This document shows positions 8,544 to 15,937 of a DNA stretch of 20,750 nucleotides, one piece after another. Both the position numbers and the translations under genes were made by a program. The notes under the pieces were generated by a model. The model was given only the letters and a program-made list of their open reading frames with translations. It ran no database searches and had not been told where the DNA came from. This stretch comes from Succinimonas sp045124755. GTDB lineage: Bacteria > Pseudomonadota > Gammaproteobacteria > Enterobacterales > Succinivibrionaceae. The DNA is taken from assembly GCF_045124755.1 (NCBI RefSeq), contig NZ_JBGVMK010000194.1; one strand, 5' to 3'. Numbering within the stretch: position 1 is the stretch's first letter; every line of letters starts with the position of its first letter.

Positions 8544-11003
8544 ATGGCGATGAAAGATGAACAGGCATCCCGGGATTCCGGAGAAATAGATCTCCTTTGC
8601 AACGTCGGGAATCTGCCCGCGGCCGGCGCTGTGCTGTCTCCCTCCATCCCTGCCCCTGCCACTTCGTCTTCACCGGAACCTGTCCGGAGACCGGTTTCCC
8701 CGAAGCCGGCCGTAACCTCCGTGAGGGAGGGCTTTGCTCTGGAGAGCCTGGTAAAAAAGCATTCCGCTTCCCTGAGGAATCCCGGAGTCTTTGTGCCCGG
8801 AAAAACCCATTTCTCCTCTGCTGCATCCCCGAAAGCCGCCTCAGGAGATCCGGCCCATCAGGAGAGCGAGCTTGTGAACGCCGCCGCGGCCGCCCGCTAT
8901 CTCGAAATCAGCGATGCCACTGTCCGGAACTGGGTAAAGCAGGGCCGGATCCTGCCTGCGGAGACCGAGGGGGCGAGGCTGCGGTTTCGGATGCGGGATC
9001 TCCGAGTGCTCCGGCAGGATCTGGAAAACGATAACGAAAGTCTCACCAGAAGACGGAATAAAACCCGCAAAACCGGAATGGAAACTTACAGCTCCTACAT
9101 TACCCGGAACAGTACCAACATCTCCTCGGTAAATACGGTAACCAGTCTCCTCAGCATGTACTCCGACGGGCTTTCCCTGCCGGAGATCCGGGCGGTGCTG
9201 GCGGATGCGGCAGTAAAAATGCTGTATTCCCGGGGGCTTTCCGCATGCCGGGATTTGGGAGAGTGGTTCAGCCGCGGCAGCCATGAAGAGGTGTATCCGC
9301 TTGTTCGGGATCTCCTGCCGGATCTTATGCGGGATCTCCGGGCAGCCCGGGACTTTCGGAAGGGCTGTCCCGGCATCTTCGGGCTCCCCTACGAGTACGA
9401 GCCCGGGGAGGATGCCCTGGGCTTCCTGTATCTTTCCATTATGAATATCGGAGACCGCAAAAGCTCCGGAGCCTATTACACGCCGGTTCATGCGGTAAAG
9501 CGCCTGATTGCGGGTCTGCCGGAGGACTGTCTTAAGGGCGGCCCCGTTCTTGACCCCTGCGCCGGAGCCGGGAATTTTCTGATAAACCTTCCGGAGTCGG
9601 TGCCGGCGAAGCATGTTTACGGCGCGGACATTGATGAAACGGCGGTTTTTCTTCTGAGAATCAACATGTCTCTCCGTTACCGGATCACTGATGCGGCTTT
9701 TTTGCAGGAGCATTTTGCGAGGGCGGATTTTCTGAGACAGCCTCCCGCCCGGAAATACCGGGTCATCCTGGGAAACCCTCCCTGGGGCTATCGCTACAGC
9801 GCGGAGGAGCAGCAGTATCTCCGGGAGCATTTCCGCTGTGTCAGCGGGAGCGTTACGGAGTCCTTTGCGCTGTTTTTGGAATGCTCCTTCCGCCACCTCG
9901 CCGCGGGAGGCTTTCTTTCCTTCGTGGTGCCGGAGGCGGTGCTCAATGTGCGGTGCCATGCTCCCGTCCGGGAATTTATCATGGAGAGATCCTCCATCCG
10001 GTATCTGGCGGCTTTGGGGGATATTTTTCCCGGAGTGCAGTGCCCCAGCGTGATTCTCGCTCTGGAAAACACCGGAAAGCCGCTGGATACCGCTGGCATG
10101 CGGGTGGAGACTCCGGGAGAAAGCTTCGTTATCAGAGAAAGCCGGCCGGTCTCCCGGGAGGAGTTCAGCTTTTTGATGAATGATGCCCGAAGCCGGGTGA
10201 TTGAAAGGCTGGAATCCTGTCCCGGGGCCCTCCGTCTTGCCGGCAATGCCGATTTTGCCCTGGGGATCGTTACCGGTGACAACAGAAGGCACATTCATTC
10301 CGTGCCCCGGCAGGACAGCGAACCGATATTAAGCGGCACCATGATTTTCCGGTACGGCTTCCGGCCCCGGGACAAGCAGATTGTGTTCCGCCCGGAGGAA
10401 TTTCAGCAGTGCGCCCGGGCGGAGTATTACCGAGCACCGGAAAAGCTTATCTACCGCTTTATCTCCCGGGAGCTGGCTTTTGCCTACGATGACAAGAAGA
10501 CCCTGTCCCTGAACAGCGCCAACATTGTTATCCCCAGAGTTCCCGGTCTTTCCGTAAAGTACGTGCTGGCTGTTTTGAATTCCCGCATGGCCCAGTTTTA
10601 CTTTGCTCTTAAGTTTAATTCCCTTAAAGTGCTGCGCACCCATATCGAGGCCATTCCGCTGCCCCCGGCGCCCCCCGCCGTCCAGGAGGAGATCGCCGCG
10701 CTGGGGGATCGCCTCACCACCGCCAGCAGAACCTCCTCGGAGGAGGCCCGGACTCTTTACGAGGCCATTGACGGCAGAATTGCCGCTCTCTATAGTCTCT
10801 CGGAGGAGGAGTACCGGACGATTCGGGAACAGATTCCGGATCCCCTGCTTTTGCCGCCCCCGGAGCGGACTTCGGATCCTCAGAAAAAGAATAGCACCGA
10901 AAAGCCCGCTTTTCGGCGTCCGCCGGGCCGCAAAGGAAAGGCCACGAACGCGGAAACAGCACCGGAAAAAGCAGCAGATAAAACGGCAGGAACAGAAACA
11001 TGA
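8544..11003 (+). CDS. HTH-fused adenine-N6 DNA methyltransferase (Eco57I/TaqI type)
   Basis: An 819-residue class I N6-adenine DNA methyltransferase. A Pro/Ser-rich, probably disordered N terminus (1-105) is followed by an excisionase/MerR-like helix-turn-helix (about 109-155; AAARYLEISDATVRNWVKQG). The SAM-dependent core has SSGAYYTP (307-314), motif I DPCAGAGNF (337-345), motif II GADID (360-364) and catalytic motif IV NPPW (411-414), a [DNS]PP[YFW] variant. A TaqI-like target-recognition region follows (about 565-720, ending LNSRMAQFYFALKFNSLKVLRTHIEAIPLP), then a basic tail. No PD-(D/E)XK nuclease motif is seen and no restriction gene is adjacent, so it looks like an orphan or a regulatory enzyme. 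AAGGG lies 7 bp before the ATG; a second ATG two codons on could also be used. The recognition sequence is unknown. Confidence 0.85.
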   Translation: MAMKDEQASRDSGEIDLLCNVGNLPAAGAVLSPSIPAPATSSSPEPVRRPVSPKPAVTSVREGFALESLVKKHSASLRNPGVFVPGKTHFSSAASPKAASGDPAHQESELVNAAAAARYLEISDATVRNWVKQGRILPAETEGARLRFRMRDLRVLRQDLENDNESLTRRRNKTRKTGMETYSSYITRNSTNISSVNTVTSLLSMYSDGLSLPEIRAVLADAAVKMLYSRGLSACRDLGEWFSRGSHEEVYPLVRDLLPDLMRDLRAARDFRKGCPGIFGLPYEYEPGEDALGFLYLSIMNIGDRKSSGAYYTPVHAVKRLIAGLPEDCLKGGPVLDPCAGAGNFLINLPESVPAKHVYGADIDETAVFLLRINMSLRYRITDAAFLQEHFARADFLRQPPARKYRVILGNPPWGYRYSAEEQQYLREHFRCVSGSVTESFALFLECSFRHLAAGGFLSFVVPEAVLNVRCHAPVREFIMERSSIRYLAALGDIFPGVQCPSVILALENTGKPLDTAGMRVETPGESFVIRESRPVSREEFSFLMNDARSRVIERLESCPGALRLAGNADFALGIVTGDNRRHIHSVPRQDSEPILSGTMIFRYGFRPRDKQIVFRPEEFQQCARAEYYRAPEKLIYRFISRELAFAYDDKKTLSLNSANIVIPRVPGLSVKYVLAVLNSRMAQFYFALKFNSLKVLRTHIEAIPLPPAPPAVQEEIAALGDRLTTASRTSSEEARTLYEAIDGRIAALYSLSEEEYRTIREQIPDPLLLPPPERTSDPQKKNSTEKPAFRRPPGRKGKATNAETAPEKAADKTAGTET

Positions 11004-11024
11004 GCAAAAGAACAGGAGAGGGCC

Positions 11025-11348
11025 ATGGCAACTAACCGAGAATTTCTGGAGTACACCCTGGAGCTCCTCGGGGATCTTCCGGAGATCACCTTCCGCCCCA
11101 TGATGGGGGAGTACCTTCTGTATTACCGGGGGAAGCTTTTCGGGGGACTTTATGACGGCCGCTTTATGGTAAAGCCCGTGCCGTCCGCCAGAGCTCTTCT
11201 GCCTGATGCCGCCCTGGAGGAACCGTACCCCGGCGCCAAAAAAATGCTGACCCTGAGCAGTCTGGAGGATCGGGAGCTTCTGGCGCGGCTCGTAACCGCC
11301 ATGCACGACGAACTCCCGGAGCCCCGCCCCCGGAAAAAGAAGCCGTAA
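11025..11348 (+). CDS. TfoX N-terminal domain protein
   Basis: A 107-residue stand-alone TfoX-N domain. The region FRPMMGEYLLYYRGKLFGGL (about 23-42), followed by YDGRFMVKP, matches the conserved N-terminal half of TfoX/Sxy proteins. The C-terminal TfoX domain is absent, as in many short homologues. Full-length TfoX/Sxy helps CRP switch on competence genes; the stand-alone domain has no firm role. AGGAG lies 6 bp before the ATG. The gene begins 21 bp after the methyltransferase stop with no terminator between, so the two are very probably co-transcribed. The C terminus is a Pro/Arg/Lys tail. Confidence 0.82.
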   Translation: MATNREFLEYTLELLGDLPEITFRPMMGEYLLYYRGKLFGGLYDGRFMVKPVPSARALLPDAALEEPYPGAKKMLTLSSLEDRELLARLVTAMHDELPEPRPRKKKP

Positions 11349-11400
11349 CACCGGGCTCTGGCGCGATGAAAGACAAAGAAACGCCGTCAATGCGGAGTCT

Positions 11401-11463
11401 TCTCACATTTTGTAATATCTTTTTAAGTTTTGTCATTATGCAGGTGGCTGATTTCATTATACT
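11401..11463 (+). promoter_or_regulatory. Response-regulator-type promoter of peptide gene 1
   Basis: TGTAAT at 11411 and TGTCAT at 11431 are same-orientation blocks exactly 20 bp apart in an AT-rich stretch. After GTCATTATG (11432-11440) come 17 bp and the -10 TATACT (11458-11463). There is no normal -35. The arrangement resembles promoters activated by OmpR/PhoB-type regulators bound to direct repeats. The same layout recurs at 13501-13563, where 30 of the first 40 bases are identical. Confidence 0.65.
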
Positions 11464-11551
11464 TTAGACATGAACTCGGGAACGGCAGTTTTCCGGAGGA
11501 AGGGAAACGGTTCCTATGAGACAGGAATGTGCTCAAGCACAGGGAGATAAT

Positions 11552-11872
11552 ATGAACAGACTTGCCAAAATCATGGCCGTGGCTATCGGCGCCGCCAGTC
11601 TCAGTCTGGCTGCTTCCGGGGCTGCTTTGGCTGCTCCGCCGCCTCATCATCCTGACTGCCGTCCGGGACATCATTGCCCGCCGCCTCCGCCCCCGCCGAA
11701 GCCCGGTCACCATCATCACAAGGGCCCCAAGGGCTGTCCTCCGGGAGCCTGGAAGCATGATCACCGCTGCCCGCCGCCGCCTCCTCCGGGACCGAGACTG
11801 CCGCCTAACGAGCCGCCGCATCCGGATCCCCACCACGGGCCTCATGATGATCCCCATCATCACCACCATTAA
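11552..11872 (+). CDS. Secreted Pro/His/Cys-rich small peptide 1
   Basis: A 106-residue exported protein. It has a classic signal peptide (MNRLAKIMAVAIG, an Ala/Ser/Leu core, then cleavage after ALA near residue 28). The mature part is almost only Pro, His, Gly, Cys, Lys and Asp, with polyproline runs, one CPPGAWKHDHRC module and a C-terminal His run. The His clusters and paired Cys suggest metal binding in the periplasm or at the surface, but this is an inference. AGGGAG lies 5 bp before the ATG; a GTG-type start further upstream is unlikely because it would precede the signal peptide. It is a paralogue of the gene at 13662. The promoter (11401-11463) suggests induction by a two-component system; an acid-shock role like that of Asr is possible but there is no sequence match to Asr. 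Confidence 0.8.
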   Translation: MNRLAKIMAVAIGAASLSLAASGAALAAPPPHHPDCRPGHHCPPPPPPPKPGHHHHKGPKGCPPGAWKHDHRCPPPPPPGPRLPPNEPPHPDPHHGPHDDPHHHHH

Positions 11873-11894
11873 TTTGGCGGACATTTAACAGCCG

Positions 11895-11924
11895 GGGCTG
11901 CCAGAAGACAGCCCTTTCTGTTTT
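11895..11924 (+). terminator. Intrinsic terminator of peptide gene 1
   Basis: GGGCTG (11895-11900) pairs with CAGCCC (11909-11914) around an 8-base loop and is followed by TTTCTGTTTT. It lies about 25 bp after the peptide stop codon, so the peptide gene is its own transcript. Confidence 0.75.
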
Positions 11925-12020
11925 CTTAAAGGGCGTCCGGATTCCCGCCGCGCTTTTTCCGGCCCGGGAGACTTTCCGGTATTCCTGCTCTTTATTTTCG
12001 GCAATCTTCCGGCAGCATAC

Positions 12021-12030
12021 ATGCTATCAT
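12021..12030 (+). promoter_or_regulatory. Probable extended -10 for the phosphoesterase gene
   Basis: TGCTATCAT (12022-12030) is an extended -10 (TG, one base, TATCAT), identical to the one before the methyltransferase gene. It lies 60 bp upstream of the phosphoesterase start. No convincing -35 is seen. Confidence 0.4.
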
Positions 12031-12090
12031 TAGCCTGAGGCGGGCTTTTTCTATGAAGCCGGCTAAATAACACCCGGGGGAGACTCCTTC

Positions 12091-13251
12091 ATGAAACTGT
12101 TATGGCTGGGCATCTTCGGCGCTGCAGCAGCGCTTACTCTGTTATCGCTTTATTACGCAGCGCGGCGACTTGCCGGCGTTTTCGGGTACCGGAGGGACAT
12201 GGATCTCCGGGAACGCCGGAAAATATTTTCCCTGTCTCTTCTCACAATCCTTGCCGTGCTGATTCTTCTGGGGTTTCTTCTCAATACCGTCAATGCGGCG
12301 GTGTGCCTGATGCACCTTGCGGCTATTCTGGCCGGCGCGGATTTAGTCTGCCTCCTGATGACAAAGCTCCTCCCCCGCTGGTTTTCCCGGTTTTCCGAAG
12401 TTTCCATCGGGAGAACGAGCTTTGCGGCGGCAGCTATTCTCACCGTTACGGTTCTCTCCGTCGGCTGGTATCTCGATCACCATGTCTGGCGCGCGGAGTA
12501 CACTCTTTACACCGCAAAGCCCGTCCGTCCCTTCAAAGCGGTTCTCCTTGCGGATGCGCACCTGGGCACCACCTTTGATGCTGCGGGTTTTCGGGAACAT
12601 TTAAAGGCCGTTCAGGCGGAAAACCCCGATATTATTTTTCTGGCCGGGGATATCGTGGACGATGACACCGCAAGGGAGGATATGATTGCGGCCTCCCGGG
12701 ATCTCGGCCGGCTTTCCTCCCGGTACGGTACTTACATGGTACACGGCAATCATGAGAAGGGGTACTACGGCGCCGCCCGCCGGGGCTTCAGCGCCGAGGA
12801 TTTCACCCGGGAGCTGGAAAATAACGGCGTTCGGGTGCTCCTGGATGAGAATGTCTCCCTGGAGGGCGGACTCCTGATTTCCGGACGGAAGGATCTCTCC
12901 GTGGCCAAGGAGCTTCACGGAACCCGGCTCGCCCCGGAGGAGCTTCTCAGGGGTCAGGATCTGGCAAACACCTATGCCGTGGCGCTGGATCATCAGCCCT
13001 TTGAATATGACCGGCACAGCGCCGCCGGCTTTGATCTGGTGCTTTCCGGTCACACCCACGGCGGGCAGCTTTTTCCGTTCAATGAAGTCGGCCGCTGGCT
13101 CGGGGCCGTGGATCTGGTGTACGGCCATGAAAAGCGCGCCGGCACTGATTTTATTGTGACCTCCGGGATTTCTGACTGGTCAATCAGGTTTAAGACCGGA
13201 ACCAAGTCCGAATATGTGGTGATAAATGTGCTTCCCCGGAATGACAGATGA
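12091..13251 (+). CDS. Membrane-anchored metallophosphoesterase (YkuE/YaeI-like)
   Basis: A 386-residue calcineurin-like phosphoesterase. Four predicted membrane segments (about 4-24, 46-66, 70-90 and 111-127) are followed by a soluble catalytic domain. That domain has all the metal-binding motifs: DAH (Asp155, His157), GDIVD (186-190), GNHE (219-222), a His in DHQP (301) and GHTHGGQ (320-326). The family includes YkuE/YaeI and the LpxG-type lipid A precursor hydrolases; which substrate applies here cannot be told. GGGGGAG lies about 8 bp before the ATG. It sits between the two secreted-peptide genes and is separated from the first by a terminator, so it is probably an independent unit; whether it is functionally linked to the peptides is open. 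Confidence 0.9.
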   Translation: MKLLWLGIFGAAAALTLLSLYYAARRLAGVFGYRRDMDLRERRKIFSLSLLTILAVLILLGFLLNTVNAAVCLMHLAAILAGADLVCLLMTKLLPRWFSRFSEVSIGRTSFAAAAILTVTVLSVGWYLDHHVWRAEYTLYTAKPVRPFKAVLLADAHLGTTFDAAGFREHLKAVQAENPDIIFLAGDIVDDDTAREDMIAASRDLGRLSSRYGTYMVHGNHEKGYYGAARRGFSAEDFTRELENNGVRVLLDENVSLEGGLLISGRKDLSVAKELHGTRLAPEELLRGQDLANTYAVALDHQPFEYDRHSAAGFDLVLSGHTHGGQLFPFNEVGRWLGAVDLVYGHEKRAGTDFIVTSGISDWSIRFKTGTKSEYVVINVLPRNDR

Positions 13252-13504
13252 TGACAGGTGAGGTTACCGTTAAGCCCGCTTCGCTTCCTTTAGCGCTTTG
13301 GCATTAATTTCCCTGTCCCGGCGCTGTTCTCTTCTTTATCTTTTCCTTTTCCTTTTCCTTTCTTCTCCTCGGCCCTCCGGACTTCTGTTTCCCGAAGCCG
13401 GGGGAACCGGCGTTTTCCCCTGAGGCTCCGGTTTCCGGCAGCTGAGCCGGCGCCGGGAGCGGCTCCTTTCCGGCTTTCCAAAAACAGAGCTCCGGGCTCT
13501 TTTC
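13252..13504. other. Intergenic stretch with pyrimidine-rich hexamer repeat and weak hairpin
   Basis: No gene is supported between 13252 and the second peptide at 13662. A pyrimidine tract runs from about 13329 to 13369 and includes three TTTTCC units (13341-13358), a potential slippage site. AGAGC/GCTCT (about 13489-13503) forms a 5-bp hairpin with A-rich and T-rich flanks, a weak bidirectional terminator for the phosphoesterase gene. The peptide promoter follows. Confidence 0.4.
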
Positions 13505-13563
13505 ACAATTTGTAATATCTTTTATGAAAATGTCATTATCTTCCGGCGGTTTTTGGCTATACT
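13501..13563 (+). promoter_or_regulatory. Response-regulator-type promoter of peptide gene 2
   Basis: TGTAAT (13511) and TGTCAT (13531) lie 20 bp apart. GTCATTATC (13532-13540) is followed by 17 bp and TATACT (13558-13563). Every spacing matches the promoter at 11401-11463, and TGAACT follows the -10 in both. The bases between the two blocks differ, which marks the blocks themselves as the conserved signal. Confidence 0.65.
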
Positions 13564-13661
13564 GAGAATGTGAACTGAAAGAAAACGCAGTCTCCGGCAA
13601 GTCAGTCAGCTGCGTTTCAAGGAACGGGATAAAACCTGAATACATACAAAGGATGACCAAA

Positions 13662-13988
13662 ATGAACAGATTCGCCAAACTGATGGCAGCGGTAATCGGA
13701 GCAGCGGCTCTTTCCTTTGCTGCCTCCGGCTCTGCCATGGCAGCTCCGCCGCCTCCTCCGCCGCACCATTGTCCTCCGGGGCATCATCACTGCCCGCCCC
13801 CGCCGCCGCCTCCGTGCCCGCCGGGAGCCTGGAAGCATGATTATCGGTGCCCGCCGCCTCCTCCTCCGCCCCGTCATCATTGTCCGCCGGGAGCCTGGAA
13901 GTATGATCGCCGGTGTCCGCCGCCTCCTCCTCCGGGACCGAGAGTGCCGCCGCCTCCGCCGCATCATCACCACCACCATCATTACTGA
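13662..13988 (+). CDS. Secreted Pro/His/Cys-rich small peptide 2
   Basis: A 108-residue paralogue of the peptide at 11552. The signal peptide (MNRFAKLMAAVIG, then an Ala-rich core ending AMA near residue 28) lines up residue for residue with peptide 1. The mature part has long proline runs, two CPPGAWK[HY]D[YR]RC modules against one in peptide 1, further HHCPPGHHHC clusters and a C-terminal run of seven His then Tyr. The ATG at 13662 is preferred over 13653 because AAAGG touches 13653 but lies 9 bp from 13662, and the signal peptides then align. A metal-binding or envelope role is likely by composition only. The difference in module number suggests repeat expansion. Confidence 0.8.
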   Translation: MNRFAKLMAAVIGAAALSFAASGSAMAAPPPPPPHHCPPGHHHCPPPPPPPCPPGAWKHDYRCPPPPPPPRHHCPPGAWKYDRRCPPPPPPGPRVPPPPPHHHHHHHY

Positions 13989-14024
13989 TGAGGTTAAGCG
14001 GTTTTCTGACAGGCATGCCGCATT

Positions 14025-14058
14025 AAAAACAGGGGCTGAGATATCAGCCTCTTTTTTT
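14025..14058. terminator. Bidirectional terminator between peptide 2 and the PdxR-type gene
   Basis: GGCTGA (14034-14039) and TCAGCC (14044-14049) pair around GATA; the stem extends outward by AGG with TCT, including one G-U pair. Seven Ts follow on the plus strand (14052-14058) and AAAAA precedes (14025-14029), giving a U-tract on the minus strand too. It ends the peptide gene and the convergent regulator gene. Confidence 0.85.
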
Positions 14059-14077
14059 GTCACTGCAGGGAGATATC

Positions 14078-15478
14078 TTAGCCCCCGGCCACGGCGGCAA
14101 TTTCCCGGAAGGCCTGCTCCGCTTTGGCGGGATCCAGGCTGGAATAGTTAATAAGGAGGCAATGCTGCGGGGCCTGATCCCCGGGCACATGATACTCCGA
14201 CAGGGTTTTAACCAGGATTTTCCGTTCCCGGAGCCGTTCCCGGAGTTCCCGGTCGGGGATGTCAGAGCGGAGCTCCAGCAGAAAGTGGAGTCCGGCCCGG
14301 TTTTCATGAACCCGGGAGATGGCCCCCAGTCCGGAGCTGGCGATGGCCCGGAGAATGCTCTCCCGCTTCCGGCTGTAGTAGAGCCGCATTTTGTTGATGT
14401 GCTTCTCCAGAAAGCCCTGATTGATGAATTCCGCCAGAGCCAGCTGCTCGAAGCTGGAGACGGTGCAGGAGTAGAAGGAAAGCTTCCGGTAGAAGAGATC
14501 CGCAAGGTCAGGGGGCAGCGCCATGTAGCTGATTCTGATGGTGGGGGTCAGGGTTTTGGCGAAGGTGTTCAGGTAGATCACCCGGCCGGCCCCGTCCGAG
14601 CTGAACAGGGTGGGGAGGGGGAGTCCGGTAACCCGGAATTCGCTGTCATAGTCATCCTCAATAATGTAGCGGCCTTCCTTTTTCAGGCTCCAGGACAGCA
14701 TCTCGAAACGGCGTCCGGCCGGCATGGTAATCCCGGTCGGAAAATGGTGGTTCGGAGTGATGTGAGCGATTTCCGCGCCGGACTCCTCCAGCTCGGAAAC
14801 CCGGATCCCGTCGCTGTCCATGGAAACAGGCAGGCAGCGGACGTCATTGCTCCGGTAGATGCTCATGAGCTTCGGGTAGCCGGGGTTTTCGGTAGCGTAG
14901 AGGCGATCCCGGCCCAGAAGCTGAATAATGAGGCTGTAAAGATATTCGGTGCCGGCCCCGATAATGATCTGATCGGGATCCGCCAGAAGCCCCCGGAAGG
15001 AGCTTAAGTGCCGGGAAATAGCCTCGCGGAGTTCGGGAAGGCCCCCGGTCACCGGGATCTCCATGAGTCTTGCGGGGTTTTCCGTAAGGGCCTTCCGGGT
15101 CATCCGGGCCCAGGCGGCAAAGGGAAACAGTCCGGGATCCGCATTATTGCCGGAAATGCTGATAAAGTCCCGGGGCTCCGGCGCGGGGAGGGCGATATCC
15201 AGGGAGACTGCGGTTTTCCGGGGGGAGGGCCTTCTCCCGGCTGTTGCCGCAGCGTAGTAGCCCCGGCGGGGCTCCGCCCGGGCATACCCCTCGCAGAGGA
15301 GCTGCTCATAGGCGGACTGCACGGTAATGACGCTGATGCCGTAATTCCGGGCCAGAGCTCTTTTGGAGGGGAGCCGGGTACCGGGCGGGATGGCTCCGGA
15401 AATAATGTCGTCTCTGATTTTCCGGTACAGGAATTCGTAAAGAGACCCCGCGGCCTCGGCGAGATTGTAGGTGAGCAT
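14078..15478 (-). CDS. pdxR: MocR/PdxR-type regulator (GntR HTH fused to aminotransferase fold)
   Basis: A 466-residue transcription factor of the MocR subfamily. An N-terminal GntR-type winged helix (about 12-78; GTRLPSKRALARNYGIS) is joined to a fold-type I aminotransferase domain that binds pyridoxal 5'-phosphate. Visible parts of that domain are YIIEDDYDSEF (271-281) and the PLP-binding Lys308 in NTFAKTLTP. MocR regulators next to pdxS/pdxT are PdxR, which activate PLP synthesis when PLP is low. Its position here, divergent from pdxS, makes that role likely. The start at 15478 is chosen for GGAGG 5 bp upstream; the open frame runs on to 15619 but that part has no ribosome site and low-complexity sequence. 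Confidence 0.88.
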   Translation of the reverse strand: MLTYNLAEAAGSLYEFLYRKIRDDIISGAIPPGTRLPSKRALARNYGISVITVQSAYEQLLCEGYARAEPRRGYYAAATAGRRPSPRKTAVSLDIALPAPEPRDFISISGNNADPGLFPFAAWARMTRKALTENPARLMEIPVTGGLPELREAISRHLSSFRGLLADPDQIIIGAGTEYLYSLIIQLLGRDRLYATENPGYPKLMSIYRSNDVRCLPVSMDSDGIRVSELEESGAEIAHITPNHHFPTGITMPAGRRFEMLSWSLKKEGRYIIEDDYDSEFRVTGLPLPTLFSSDGAGRVIYLNTFAKTLTPTIRISYMALPPDLADLFYRKLSFYSCTVSSFEQLALAEFINQGFLEKHINKMRLYYSRKRESILRAIASSGLGAISRVHENRAGLHFLLELRSDIPDRELRERLRERKILVKTLSEYHVPGDQAPQHCLLINYSSLDPAKAEQAFREIAAVAGG

Positions 15479-15653
15479 GTTATCCTCCGGGGACTGGGCT
15501 CGGGCCGGACAGGCTTCGTATATCCCTGACTCCGCCGCCTGTTCCTGACTATTTCCTTCCCTGACTGTTCTCTCCGTTATTCTACCCGTTATTCGTTTCC
15601 GTTCTCCACTTTTCCGCATGGTGTTTTCCGGCGCCTGTTCCGGAAGAGAACAA

Positions 15654-15689
15654 CTGGTATGGTCGAACTTAAGGGCATCTGGTCTTAAG
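15654..15689. promoter_or_regulatory. Direct repeats, candidate PdxR operator
   Basis: Within the 459 bp between pdxR and pdxS, GGTC occurs at 15661 and 15681 (20 bp apart) and each is followed by CTTAAG or TTAAG (CTTAAG at 15668-15673 and 15684-15689). TGGTAT (15655-15660) is the complement of ATACCA, the direct-repeat half-site reported for the related MocR regulator GabR; TGGTCT (15680-15685) is a near match 25 bp away. MocR proteins bind direct repeats, so this is the best operator candidate. Confidence 0.4.
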
Positions 15690-15830
15690 CGGTGTTATCC
15701 GTGCCGGCGGAGTTTTTTCCGATAATTTCGTCTCAGTTTCTTGCCTCGGGCCCGCCTTTACCCCTCCCTGAGGTCTTCGGGGCGGGGCGGAAAGTCAAGC
15801 TGCGGGGGCGGATCTGGGATTATAAAAAAT

Positions 15831-15854
15831 GTTATTTCTGGTTATTTCTATAAT
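15831..15854 (+). promoter_or_regulatory. pdxS promoter
   Basis: TATAAT at 15849-15854 is a consensus -10, 84 bp before pdxS. The -35 position holds AAAATG, far from consensus, which fits a promoter needing an activator. GTTATTTCT is repeated directly at 15831-15839 and 15841-15849. Confidence 0.55.
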
Positions 15855-15937
15855 ATCAGACAGGGCCTATCATTAAGGCGTTTTCGCAAGACCTCCGGGA
15901 AGATGACCCCGGAGCGGATTATTAAGGAGAAGGCAAA

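Noticed and set aside
8841..10298. 485-codon minus-strand frame opposite the methyltransferase.
   Set aside because: Antisense to the motif-bearing methyltransferase gene; the translation shows no domain.
12091..13988. Phosphoesterase and peptide genes as one operon.
   Set aside because: A terminator follows peptide 1 and a separate promoter precedes peptide 2, so only proximity links them.
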